The notes beneath the pieces are model-generated. The model was not told the DNA's origin. It did no database searches and saw only the letters and a program-made list of their open reading frames with translations. A stretch of DNA of 64,000 nucleotides from Chloroflexi bacterium TSY (GTDB lineage: Bacteria; Chloroflexota; Anaerolineae; Caldilineales; Caldilineaceae): contig JAHBNG010000037.1 of the NCBI GenBank assembly GCA_019217005.1, forward strand, positions 55,989-119,988, in the 5' to 3' direction. Positions 37,745 to 46,069 of this stretch are shown here, piece by piece. A program made the translations under genes and the position numbers. Numbering within the stretch: the stretch's first letter is position 1; each line of letters begins with the position of its first letter.

Positions 37745-39097
37745 TTGTTAAATGACAGCCAAATGCAACAATTCATCCGCGAAGGCTATATCATTCTGAA
37801 ACCCGATATGCCCGACAGCTATCACCGCTCGATTTATCAAAAAATTGAAGAAACAATTGAGCAAAAAGGCAACCCACGCAACAACCTGCTGCCAGCCGTT
37901 CATGAATTGATGGAGCTTTTTGAGCATCCGGTGGTCCACGGTGCAATGTCGAGTATTTTGGGTCCTGATTATTTCCTAAACTTTCACCGTCATGTTCATG
38001 ATCGACCGCCGGGTGGCGCAGACCAGAAGATGCACAAAGACAGTCTCCACAACAGCCGCTTTGCCGTCGACAACAAAACGCGCCATCACCACACACGTTG
38101 GACCATGCTCTTCTACTACCCACAAGATACGCCTGTGCAGTTGGGGCCCACCGCCATTGTGCCCAAATCTCAATATTTGAACATCGACTGGCCTGAGGGC
38201 GAACGAGATACACCCCTAGATGGAGACGCGGGCACTGTTGTGATTGTTCACTATGACTTGCTCCATCGCGGCATGGCCAACCATCATGATTCAACAACGC
38301 GGCAGATGATCAAGTTTCTCTTCACCCGCATGTCAGAACCAACAGAACCGACTTGGGACTATGCTGGCTCTGATTGGACAACAAGCGCTCATCCCCAAGA
38401 GAACATTTGGCGCCATATGTGGAATTGGCACCAGGGCAACCCCAAACCATTGACGCGCACTTCAGAGACGTCAGTCGATGAGTTGATTGCCCAATTAGGG
38501 AGCGAGAAGGATATTGAAGGGTTGCAAGCATCTTATGAGCTTGGTACCCGTGGAGAAGAAGCACTTCCTGCTCTCCTCCAAACATTGCAAGCGGAAGATG
38601 CAGCTGCAACACGCAACGCCGTCTATGCGTTCAACCAGATAGGTGAAGCCGCAATTCCGGCATTGGTCGAAGCTTCCCAATCCGACAATGAGCGATTGCG
38701 CGCCCGTTCGTTTGACATCTTGGGTGACATGGGTCAGCAAGCGACGAGTGCTTCGGCAACGTTACGCAACGGATTGGCTGATCCAGAAGAAGATCCACGC
38801 CGACGGGCGGCAGAGGCGTTGGGGACGGTCAGCCAGAACGATCCAAGCGTAGCAGCTTCTTTGGCGCAACTCGTCGAGAACGATCCAAGCGGTATGGTGC
38901 GTCGCAATGCAGCACTCTCGCTCGCTCGACTTGGTCCCAACGCCAGGGAAGCTGTTCCGGCGTTGGCAAAAGGCATGTCGGATCCCAACCACTATGTGCG
39001 TGGGTATTCGGTTCATGCCCTGGCGCGGATTGGCACACCAGAAGCTTCGCAGGCCGCTTTACGCCAATTGGAAGTGCTGCGGTATGATCGAGAATAA
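37745..39097 (+). CDS. Phytanoyl-CoA dioxygenase-like (PhyH) protein with HEAT repeats, 5' end split by a MITE
   Basis: An Fe(II)/2-oxoglutarate oxygenase. Metal ligands are likely in MHKDSLHNS (HxD) and the distal His of LLHRGMANHHD, with an Arg in TTRQMIKF for 2-oxoglutarate. From about residue 250, several HEAT repeats follow (EALPALLQTLQAEDAA, AAIPALVEASQSDNERLRARSFDILGDMG). The native start is ATG 37567: its codons MSNP run into the MITE and resume after it as VLLNDSQMQ. The present frame can begin only at TTG 37745 or a nearby ATG, losing about six residues that are not catalytic. It may still function, but at altered expression. Confidence 0.85.
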   Translation: MLNDSQMQQFIREGYIILKPDMPDSYHRSIYQKIEETIEQKGNPRNNLLPAVHELMELFEHPVVHGAMSSILGPDYFLNFHRHVHDRPPGGADQKMHKDSLHNSRFAVDNKTRHHHTRWTMLFYYPQDTPVQLGPTAIVPKSQYLNIDWPEGERDTPLDGDAGTVVIVHYDLLHRGMANHHDSTTRQMIKFLFTRMSEPTEPTWDYAGSDWTTSAHPQENIWRHMWNWHQGNPKPLTRTSETSVDELIAQLGSEKDIEGLQASYELGTRGEEALPALLQTLQAEDAAATRNAVYAFNQIGEAAIPALVEASQSDNERLRARSFDILGDMGQQATSASATLRNGLADPEEDPRRRAAEALGTVSQNDPSVAASLAQLVENDPSGMVRRNAALSLARLGPNAREAVPALAKGMSDPNHYVRGYSVHALARIGTPEASQAALRQLEVLRYDRE

Positions 39098-39100
39098 GCC

Positions 39101-40104
39101 ATGAACAGATTTGCCCTTCTCTCTTGGTTGCTCTTGTCACTGATGCTCTTTGCGTCATGTATCGCAAACGGAGAACTCGAAACGGGGATTCGTCAAAGCG
39201 AAAATACAGATTCGCAAACGGCGATTGAGGCGGGCGCGAACCAGGAGTCGACGGAGGAGGCCCCAATGGTTCAGGACGATTCCGCAGAATCAAAGGATGA
39301 ATCTCAGGCGTCAATTGACATCGTTCCCGGCGAGCTTCCCATTTTCGACACCCATGTCCACTATAGCCAGGCGGCCTGGGATCGCTTCCCTCCGGAGGAA
39401 GTCATTGCCAAAATGGAGCGTTCGTCCGTCCCGCGCGCGCTTGTTTCTAGCTCACCCGACGATGGAACGTTGATGCTGTATGAACTTGATCCAGACCGCA
39501 TTGTCCCCTCTTTGCGGCCCTATCATGGAGATGCCACCTCAAGCAACTGGTTTAGACAGGATTTTGTGGTGCCTTATCTTACGGAACGGTTAGAGCAACC
39601 CGTTTATGTCGGCATCGGTGAATTCCATGTCCATACACACGGTGACGTCAATCTCCCCATTGTGCGTGAGACTATTCAGATGGCAATCGAGCGTGGACTC
39701 TATCTCCAAATTCATTCGGATGCCCAGACGATTCGGGCCGTCTTCCAGGCTGAACCGACTGCGAAAATCCTCTGGGCACACCTGGACTCACAGAGCCGCC
39801 CCACGTGGTCTCTCAACTGTTGGATGAGTATGGGAATTTATGGACCGACATCTCCATTCGTGAATTCCAGATTGCGCCGGAAGGGGTGTTGGATCCGGCG
39901 TGGCGTGACTTATTCCTCCGCCACCCCGAACGCATCATGATTGGCAGCGATACATGGGTGCCGCCCCGTTGGGGTCAGTATGAACAAATCATCAGCCATC
40001 ACCGTACCTGGCTAGAACAACTTCCACCCGAGGTTGCCAAACAAATTGCCTATGGCAATGCTGTTGGTCTGTTTGGCGCAGGACCGCATGCGCATCTGAG
40101 ATAA
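39101..40104 (+). pseudogene. Amidohydrolase-type lipoprotein, single-base frameshift
   Basis: A TIM-barrel hydrolase of the amidohydrolase (COG2159-like) family. Signal with lipobox LFASC, an acidic linker, then FDTHVHYSQ (metal HxH), VYVGIGEFHVH, LQIHSD and LWAHLD in one frame. The continuation LLDEYGNLWTDISIREF and IMIGSDTWVPPRWGQY (catalytic Asp) is in the next frame, ending at 40104. One missing base near 39783 explains the shift; restoring a G gives a continuous protein of about 333 residues. It is either a recent mutation or a sequencing error. It starts three bases after the PhyH gene. Confidence 0.82.
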
Positions 40105-40213
40105 TAGAGATTAGAGCAACAATTCAAGCTCAACAAGTATAGAGGGTGGATTGCTCTGACAAAGTGGTTTTTGCCGAAAAATATATCAAAATCCGATAGA
40201 TCTGGATAGAGAA

Positions 40214-40651
40214 TTAAGAACTCGAGACAGGAGATTGGGTAACTTTATCCGCTGTGGCGGTCTGGCCATTTCTTGGCTGATAGGGTATCAATTCGTACGG
40301 TTGAACAAGAATGGATGCCGATATGCCTGTCCCTTTTTCCAACGCGCGAATCATTTCGAGGGAGAGAGGACGTCGTCGATTCATCACTTCTGCAACACGG
40401 CCACGAGAGCCAATATATGGTTCTAGTGCCTTGCGTGTCAATCCTTTGCGATCAAGATAATGCTCTAAAGCGTCGATAGGATCGGGCGGACCAATAGGAT
40501 AATGCTCATCTTCATAGAGATCAACAAGTGCAGCCAGTACGATAAGCTTATCTTCCTCTGGCGAACCTGGTTTAGCGATTTCCATAAGTTTTTCGATCTC
40601 TATTAGAGCGGATTCATAATCGGATTCACTTCTAATTGGTCTAATGTCCAT
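40214..40651 (-). CDS. HigA-like XRE regulator, orphan antitoxin type
   Basis: A 145-residue protein with the N-terminal layout of HigA-family antitoxins (MDIRPIRSESDYESALIEIEKL, EDEHYPIGPPDPIDALEHYL) and a C-terminal helix-turn-helix (LTRKALEPYIGSRGRVAEVMNRRRPLSLEMI). HigA binds both its HigB toxin and the operator. No HigB-like gene lies in the 200 bp upstream or after the stop, so it is an orphan or acts as an ordinary regulator. A large palindrome lies immediately upstream. Confidence 0.85.
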   Translation of the reverse strand: MDIRPIRSESDYESALIEIEKLMEIAKPGSPEEDKLIVLAALVDLYEDEHYPIGPPDPIDALEHYLDRKGLTRKALEPYIGSRGRVAEVMNRRRPLSLEMIRALEKGTGISASILVQPYELIPYQPRNGQTATADKVTQSPVSSS

Positions 40652-40692
40652 TTTACCCTCTCAGATTGTCAATCGATTTCTAATTTAGGGTG

Positions 40693-40840
40693 ACTAGCAG
40701 CTTGTCGGAGAGAAAATAATTGGGCTCAGATTACACAGATAAACGCAGATTTTGACCCCGATTTTACGATAAATCTGAGAAAATCTGCGTTTATCTGTGT
40801 ACTAAATTTCCGTTTTCAAGTCTCTCCGACAGCCAGCTAG
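40693..40840. repeat. Large nested palindrome
   Basis: The outer arms (40693-40711 and 40822-40840, containing GTCGGAGAG and CTCTCCGAC) enclose 21-bp perfect arms (40733-40753 and 40780-40800, with GATAAACGCAG and its complement). It ends eight bases before the hydrolase stop. It can form a long stem in mRNA from either side and may act as a terminator or be a non-autonomous element. Confidence 0.8.
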
Positions 40841-40847
40841 AATTCGG

Positions 40848-42158
40848 CTATTGTTTTTTCACATACCGATCAAAAAACGCAATCGATCGCGCCATGGCTG
40901 ACCCAAAATTGACCGACAGATTGTGATTATCCCCAGGGTAAATATAATTCTCAACCGTGCCACCCACGGCTTGGATTTGCGCATCTAGCGTATTTGAGAA
41001 CTCGAAGGGGACACTGGTGTCCGCGGTGCCGTGATGGAGTTGGATCGGGCCAGAAAGGTCGGCTACATAAGTATTGGCCGAAATCGACGCCCAAAAGGCT
41101 GGATTTTCGCTTGGCTCACCATATTCTGCAATCAGATCCTCTCGCCACTTGCGCCATTTGGCCGGAATCGTGCGCGGCACAACAATTCCTGGTCGTCGCC
41201 AGCGCGCCAACAGATCGGGATAGGAGCCAACCACACCGGCCCAAATCACCCCCGCCTTGATATCATCAGTCACAACCATCGAGCGCAACGTGATCTGTCC
41301 CCCCATCGAATGACCCCACATCCCAATCCGATTGGGATCGGCGGCAGGATATTGCTTGAGCGCCGTCACCGCATTCAGGATATCGACCGTATAGTCAGGA
41401 GAACCATAGCCACCCTCTGCTTCTCCTTCGGAAAAACCATGTCCTCGATAATCGGAGCGGAAGACGATGTAACCACTGCGTGCAAAGCCATCCACATAGG
41501 CTACATACCGTTCGGTTGTGCGGTAAATTTCGGGTGGAATATAGCCATGATTGAAGACAACCACCGGCCAGCCGCTTGCAGGTCGTTCTCCACGCGGGAT
41601 GGTTAAAAGCGCAAAGATCTTGTTTCCATCAGAGCGATACGAAGCAATATATCGATCATAGTTCACGCCCGGATCGAGCGTCTGTTCAATCACAATCGGG
41701 CTACCTGGATACTGCTCAACACGCATTCGTTCGATGGCGAGAGGGTGTTGCTGCGCGGCTGGCACGTCGATGACCGGCGGGATCGGTGCAACGACTTGAA
41801 CCGTCGGAGTCGGCGTTGGTGCCGGCAGCGAGGTCGCTGGCGCAGCCGAAGAGGAGACGTCGGGTGCCAAGCCAGGAACACTCCCGGAAGCGGGAATGCA
41901 AAGCTTCCAACCAATGCTAATCACATTGGGGTTGGCGATGGTGGCATATGAGCTATCAGATTGGGCTTTGGCATTGGTCGCAGTCACGATCGCGTTATAA
42001 GCTGCAAAGTTACCATAGACGCGCCCGGCAATGGTCGACAGCGTATCGCCCGACTGCACAATAACATCTGAAGCACAGGTGCTGTTCCCTTGGGCGTAGG
42101 CCGGCAACGGCGTCAGAATCAGCGTCAAAACAAACATAGAAGCAAGGATTTTCATCAT
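40848..42158 (-). CDS. Secreted LysM-domain alpha/beta hydrolase
   Basis: A 436-residue exported protein. The signal peptide ends PAYAQG. A LysM module (DVIVQSGDTLSTIAGRVYGN to ISIGWKLCIP) would bind peptidoglycan, and a Pro/Thr linker leads to an alpha/beta hydrolase domain of the S9/dienelactone-hydrolase type. Catalytic triad: Ser in GHSMGG, Asp in GTADTSVP, His in GDNHNL. It may be a cell-wall-bound esterase or peptidase. ATG 42158 follows GGAGGG and is preferred over the TTG four codons upstream. Confidence 0.87.
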   Translation of the reverse strand: MMKILASMFVLTLILTPLPAYAQGNSTCASDVIVQSGDTLSTIAGRVYGNFAAYNAIVTATNAKAQSDSSYATIANPNVISIGWKLCIPASGSVPGLAPDVSSSAAPATSLPAPTPTPTVQVVAPIPPVIDVPAAQQHPLAIERMRVEQYPGSPIVIEQTLDPGVNYDRYIASYRSDGNKIFALLTIPRGERPASGWPVVVFNHGYIPPEIYRTTERYVAYVDGFARSGYIVFRSDYRGHGFSEGEAEGGYGSPDYTVDILNAVTALKQYPAADPNRIGMWGHSMGGQITLRSMVVTDDIKAGVIWAGVVGSYPDLLARWRRPGIVVPRTIPAKWRKWREDLIAEYGEPSENPAFWASISANTYVADLSGPIQLHHGTADTSVPFEFSNTLDAQIQAVGGTVENYIYPGDNHNLSVNFGSAMARSIAFFDRYVKKQ

Positions 42159-42189
42159 TTTTCCCTCCAACTAGCTAGAACGAATAATG

Positions 42190-42268
42190 GGGGGGTGTCC
42201 CAATGTGTGTAAACGCATCGATTCTCTGACTGAACAGTGTTCATTTACACACGTTGTGGTACACACTC
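42190..42268. repeat. R2 palindromic repeat upstream of the hydrolase
   Basis: The arms GGGTGTCCCAATGTGTGTAAA and ACACACGTTGTGGTACACACTC flank a loop with CTCTGACTGAACAG. It matches the 19888 copy in reverse orientation. Apart from this copy, 42171-42477 holds nothing I can assign. Confidence 0.7.
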
Positions 42269-42477
42269 AATATTCAGATGCAAATGAACCCAGACTGCCA
42301 CGAATAAAAAATCCACGTTCTACAGCGTCCAGCGTTCTTCATGAAATCCGCTATCTTCAACGTTGATTGAGCATACAGGATGGAGCAACAAGAGTATGGT
42401 AGGACCATCCCATTCTCATCAAGGCTTAAACTTTGGTTGTGGCTCCACCATGCTGTGAATCTCTGTATAACCCCGAC

Positions 42478-43026
42478 TCAATGTGACGATGCCAACAAGC
42501 CTTCTGTCTTCTCAACTTCAGGGAGAATGTCCATCTGCTCAAACAGCGTCAGTGCGTGAGTTAAAGTTTTCTCTGCCTGTACAGGATCCCCTTGATGCAG
42601 ATAGACCTGACCCAATTTCTGCTTGGTCTTGGCAATCTGACGAGGGCGGTTATAACTCCGATAGGTTTCGAGGGCGGTTGTCAAAAGGGCAATTGCTTCT
42701 TCAAAATAACCAGCCTTGCTTTCAGCTTTGGCCCATTCCACCTGAGCATCTGCCACATCGATCGGCTGACCGAGTGACTGATACTCCTCAATTGACTGTT
42801 GAGCCTGTTGACGTGCTTCCTCTATGTGCCCTTGTTCACCGAGCAGAAATGTGTATGTTTTGCGACAGCGTGCTTCATACTCTGCTAAATTAAATTCAAC
42901 AGCTCGTGCAATTCCCGTCCTCAACTTGGTCGCCGCATCGTCGTAACGTCCCATTTGCGTGAAGGTGCGGGCGAGTTGCTGTAGCAGATTCACTTCATCA
43001 GAGACGATCCCTAACTGCTTATACAA
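42478..43026 (-). pseudogene. C-terminal fragment of the giant TPR protein
   Basis: About 182 residues of TPR-like helices (EVNLLQQLARTFTQMGRYDDA, YEARCRKTYTFLLGEQGHIEEA, AIALLTTALETYRSY, YLHQGDPVQAEKTLTHALTLFEQM) ending the STAND-TPR gene. It is cut from the preceding part by MITE copy 5. Removing the MITE and one duplication makes ELSQSYQLYKQLGIVSD continuous. It has no ribosome site of its own, so it is not expected to be translated alone. Confidence 0.8.
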
Positions 43027-43036
43027 TTGATAACTC

Positions 43037-43191
43037 GGGGTGGTTCAGAATTAGGTTTACACTTTTGATACATAGACAAAAATCTATATGAGGTCATTTT
43101 CTGCCTGAGCATGGCTCAAATTAGAAAATATAAACATCTTTTCTCTTTGCAAAAATGTAAACCTAATTGTCCGCCTAAAATGAACCACCCC
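43037..43191 (+). mobile_element. 155-bp MITE, copy 5 (inside the TPR gene)
   Basis: The same termini, flanked by GATAACTC on both sides. It inserts a frameshift and stop into the TPR coding sequence; the upstream fragment ends at 43175 inside it. Confidence 0.95.
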
Positions 43192-45922
43192 GATAACTCT
43201 GGGACAATTCTTCTTGTGAAGAATTAAAATCCTCTTGTTCTCGATAGGTAAGCCCAATGTCAAACATGACATCCGCCACGCTATCTTGACAGTCAAGCTC
43301 TTTGAAATGCTGTTGAGCTTGTCGATGATGCTCAATGGCCTCATCATACTTCCCCCAATTGCGATAGGTAATGCCAAGATGGTTCCAGAGATTGGCCACA
43401 TTGAGCAAATGGTTCAATTGCTCATACAAGTCACGACTCCGTGTTAGATGCTCCACTGATTCACCATACTGACCCCACTCACCGTATGTGATGCCAAGCT
43501 CCCAGAGATTATCCGCTACGCTATCTTGGCGGTCGAGTTGTTGGTAGCGTTGTCGAGCTTGTTCGTAGTGTTCAATGGCTTCTTCGTACTTACCCCATCT
43601 GCGATAGGTGATACCGAGATGGTTCCATTGTTTGGCTACATCAAGTGGAAGGTCCAATTGTTCATAGAGCTCACGACTCTGGGTCAGATACTCCACTGCT
43701 TCCTCATAGTGACTCTGACCTTGATGTGCAAGTCCAATGCCCAATAAAACATCCGCCACGCTATCTTGGCGATCAAGTTCTTGAAAACGCTGCTGAGCCT
43801 GCTGGTAATGCTCAATGGCCTCTTCATACTTTCCCCATCTGCGATAGGTGATACCAAGATTGTTCCATCGTTTGGCTATATCAAGTAGAAGGTCCAATTG
43901 TTCATAGAGCTCACGACTCTGCGTCAAATACTTTACTGCTTCCTCATATCGACTCTGCCCTCGATAGGAAAGTCCAATATTCAAAAGCATGACAGCGTCG
44001 CTGTCATGGCGATCAAGCTCTTGAAAACGTTGCTGGGCCTGTTGGTAATGCTCAATAGCTTCATCATACTTCCCCCAATTGTGATAGGTGATACCAAGAG
44101 CGTTCCATTGATTGGCTACATCAAGTGGAAGGTCCAGCTGCTCATAGAGCTCACGACTCTTCGTCAAATACTTTACTGCTTCCTCATATCGACTCTGCCC
44201 TCGATAGGAAAGTCCAATATTCGAAAGCATGACAACGATGCTATCTTGGCGATCAAGTTCTTGAAAACGCTGCTGAGCCTGCTGGTAATGCTCAATGGCT
44301 ACTTCATATTTCCCCCAATTGTGATAGGTGACACCAAGATCGTTCCATCGATTGGCTACATCCAGTGGAAGGTTCAGTTGTTCACAGAGGTCTCGACTCT
44401 GGGTCAGATACTCCACTGCTTCCTCATAGTGACTCTGCCCTCGATAGGAAAGTCCAATATTCGAAAGCATGACAACGATGCTATCTTGGCGATCAAGTTC
44501 TTGAAAACGCTGCTGAGCCTGCTGGTAATGCTCAATGGCTACTTCATATTTCCCCCAATTGTGATAGGTGACACCAAGATCGTTCCATCGATTGGCTACA
44601 TCCAGTGGAAGGTTCAGTTGTTCACAGAGGTCTCGACTCTGGGTCAGATACTCCACTGCTTCCTCATATCGACTCTGACCCCGATGGGCAAGTCCAATGC
44701 TCAGTAACACATCCGCCATGCTATCTTTAATATCAAGTTCTCGGAACCGCTGTTGAGCTTGTTGGAAATGCTCAATGGCCTCTTCATACTTCCCCCAGGT
44801 ACGATAGGTGATGCCGAGATGTTGCCACAAATTAGCTACATTGAGTGGGAGGTCGAGTTGCTCATAGAGGTTTCGACTCTGCTTCAGATGCTCCACGGCA
44901 TCGCCGTATTGATTCCGCTCGCGGTATGTGATGCCAAGCTCCCGGAGATTATCCGCCACCCTATCCTGGCGGTCGAGTTGTTGGTAGCGTTGTCGAGCTT
45001 GTTCGTAGTGTTCAATGGCTTCTTCGTACTTACCCCATCTGCGATAGGTGATACCGAGATGGTTCCATAAGTGGGCCACCTCCAGCGGATAATCCAGCTG
45101 CTCATAGAGGTTTCGACTCTGCTTCAGATGCTCCACGGCATCGCCGTATTGATTCCGCTCGCGGTATGTGATGCCAAGCTCCCAGAGATTACCCGCCACC
45201 CTATCCTGGCGGTCGAGTTGTTGGTAGCGTTGCTGAGCCTGTTGGTAGTGGTCAACGGCTTCTTCATACTTCCCCCAGGTGCGATAGGTGATAGCTAAGT
45301 GGTTGCACAAGTTAGCTACATTCAACGGGCGGTCCAGTTGCTCATAGAGGTCTCGACTTTGGATTAGATACTTAACCGCTTCCTCATATCGACTCTGACC
45401 TCGATAGGCAAGTCCAATACCCAATAACACATCCGCTACGCTATCCTGACGGTCAAGCCCCTGAAAGCGATGTTGAGCCTCGTTATAGTGTTCAATGGCT
45501 TCAACATATTTCGCCCAGGTGCGATAAGTGATGCCGAGATTGTTCCATTGATTGGCCACCTCAAGTGGAAGGTCCAGTTGCTCATAGAGGTCTCGACTTT
45601 GGATTAGATACTTAACCGCTTCCTCATATCGACTCTGACCTCGATAGGCAAGTCCAATATTCAAAAGCATCACAGCTATGCTATCCCGGCGGTCGAGCTC
45701 TTGAAAGCGTTGTTGAGCTTGTTGGAAATGCTCAATAGCCTCCCCATACTTTCCCCAATCATCATAAGTGATACCAAGATTGTTCCAGAGATTGGCCACA
45801 TCGAGCGGACGCTCCAACTGCTCATAGAGGTCACGACTTTGGGGGTGGTTCATTTTAGGCGGACAATTAGGTTTACATTTTTGCAAAGAGAAAAGATGTT
45901 TATATTTTCTACTTTGAGCCAT
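43175..45922 (-). CDS. Middle part of the giant TPR protein, bounded by two MITEs
   Basis: A 915-residue open frame of about 22 TPR units (consensus LGITYRTWGKYEEAIEHYQQAQQRFQELDRQ given here in short: NLGITYxxWGKYEEAIEHY), arranged as alternating 40-residue repeats with an 80-residue super-period. TPRs mediate protein binding. The start ATG 45922 lies within MITE copy 6, so the first 27 residues (KYKHLFSLQKCKPN...) are MITE-encoded. The last residues (YRGGSF) come from MITE copy 5. Originally it was continuous with the ATPase part at 47328-51107. Whether this chimera is expressed is unknown. A 238-bp segment is perfectly duplicated inside it. Confidence 0.8.
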   Translation of the reverse strand: MAQSRKYKHLFSLQKCKPNCPPKMNHPQSRDLYEQLERPLDVANLWNNLGITYDDWGKYGEAIEHFQQAQQRFQELDRRDSIAVMLLNIGLAYRGQSRYEEAVKYLIQSRDLYEQLDLPLEVANQWNNLGITYRTWAKYVEAIEHYNEAQHRFQGLDRQDSVADVLLGIGLAYRGQSRYEEAVKYLIQSRDLYEQLDRPLNVANLCNHLAITYRTWGKYEEAVDHYQQAQQRYQQLDRQDRVAGNLWELGITYRERNQYGDAVEHLKQSRNLYEQLDYPLEVAHLWNHLGITYRRWGKYEEAIEHYEQARQRYQQLDRQDRVADNLRELGITYRERNQYGDAVEHLKQSRNLYEQLDLPLNVANLWQHLGITYRTWGKYEEAIEHFQQAQQRFRELDIKDSMADVLLSIGLAHRGQSRYEEAVEYLTQSRDLCEQLNLPLDVANRWNDLGVTYHNWGKYEVAIEHYQQAQQRFQELDRQDSIVVMLSNIGLSYRGQSHYEEAVEYLTQSRDLCEQLNLPLDVANRWNDLGVTYHNWGKYEVAIEHYQQAQQRFQELDRQDSIVVMLSNIGLSYRGQSRYEEAVKYLTKSRELYEQLDLPLDVANQWNALGITYHNWGKYDEAIEHYQQAQQRFQELDRHDSDAVMLLNIGLSYRGQSRYEEAVKYLTQSRELYEQLDLLLDIAKRWNNLGITYRRWGKYEEAIEHYQQAQQRFQELDRQDSVADVLLGIGLAHQGQSHYEEAVEYLTQSRELYEQLDLPLDVAKQWNHLGITYRRWGKYEEAIEHYEQARQRYQQLDRQDSVADNLWELGITYGEWGQYGESVEHLTRSRDLYEQLNHLLNVANLWNHLGITYRNWGKYDEAIEHHRQAQQHFKELDCQDSVADVMFDIGLTYREQEDFNSSQEELSQSYRGGSF
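44191..44668. repeat. Recent tandem duplication of a TPR pair
   Basis: 44191-44428 is repeated without visible change at 44431-44668, a 240-bp period equal to two TPRs (80 codons). Flanking TPR units differ by many substitutions, so this duplication is recent. It keeps the frame. Confidence 0.9.
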
Positions 45923-45996
45923 GCTCAGGCAGAAAATGACCTCATATAGATTTTTGTCTATGTATCAAAAGTGTAAACCTAATTCTGAACCACCCC
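45842..45996 (-). mobile_element. 155-bp MITE, copy 6 (inside the TPR gene)
   Basis: The same termini, flanked by CGACTTTG on both sides. It shares its internal variant with copy 3. It provides the ATG used by the downstream TPR fragment. The short stretch 45997-46067 between it and the ISAzo13-type element is leftover TPR coding sequence (GQSRYEEAVKYLIQS). Confidence 0.95.
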
Positions 45997-46069
45997 CGAC
46001 TTTGGATTAGATACTTAACCGCCTCCTCATATCGACTCTGACCCTGATAGGTGAGCCCAATACCCAGTA

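Noticed and set aside
40652..40847. A HigB toxin partner for the HigA-like gene
   Set aside because: The stretch is a nested palindrome with no open frame of suitable length on either strand.
43898..44707. 269-codon open frame on the plus strand opposite the TPR array
   Set aside because: It is a mirror of the repetitive TPR codons, with the same 240-bp periodicity, no ribosome site and no domain.
43200..45840. CRISPR-like regular repeats
   Set aside because: The periodicity is 120/240 bp, keeps a reading frame and encodes TPR helices; there are no short identical repeats with unique spacers.
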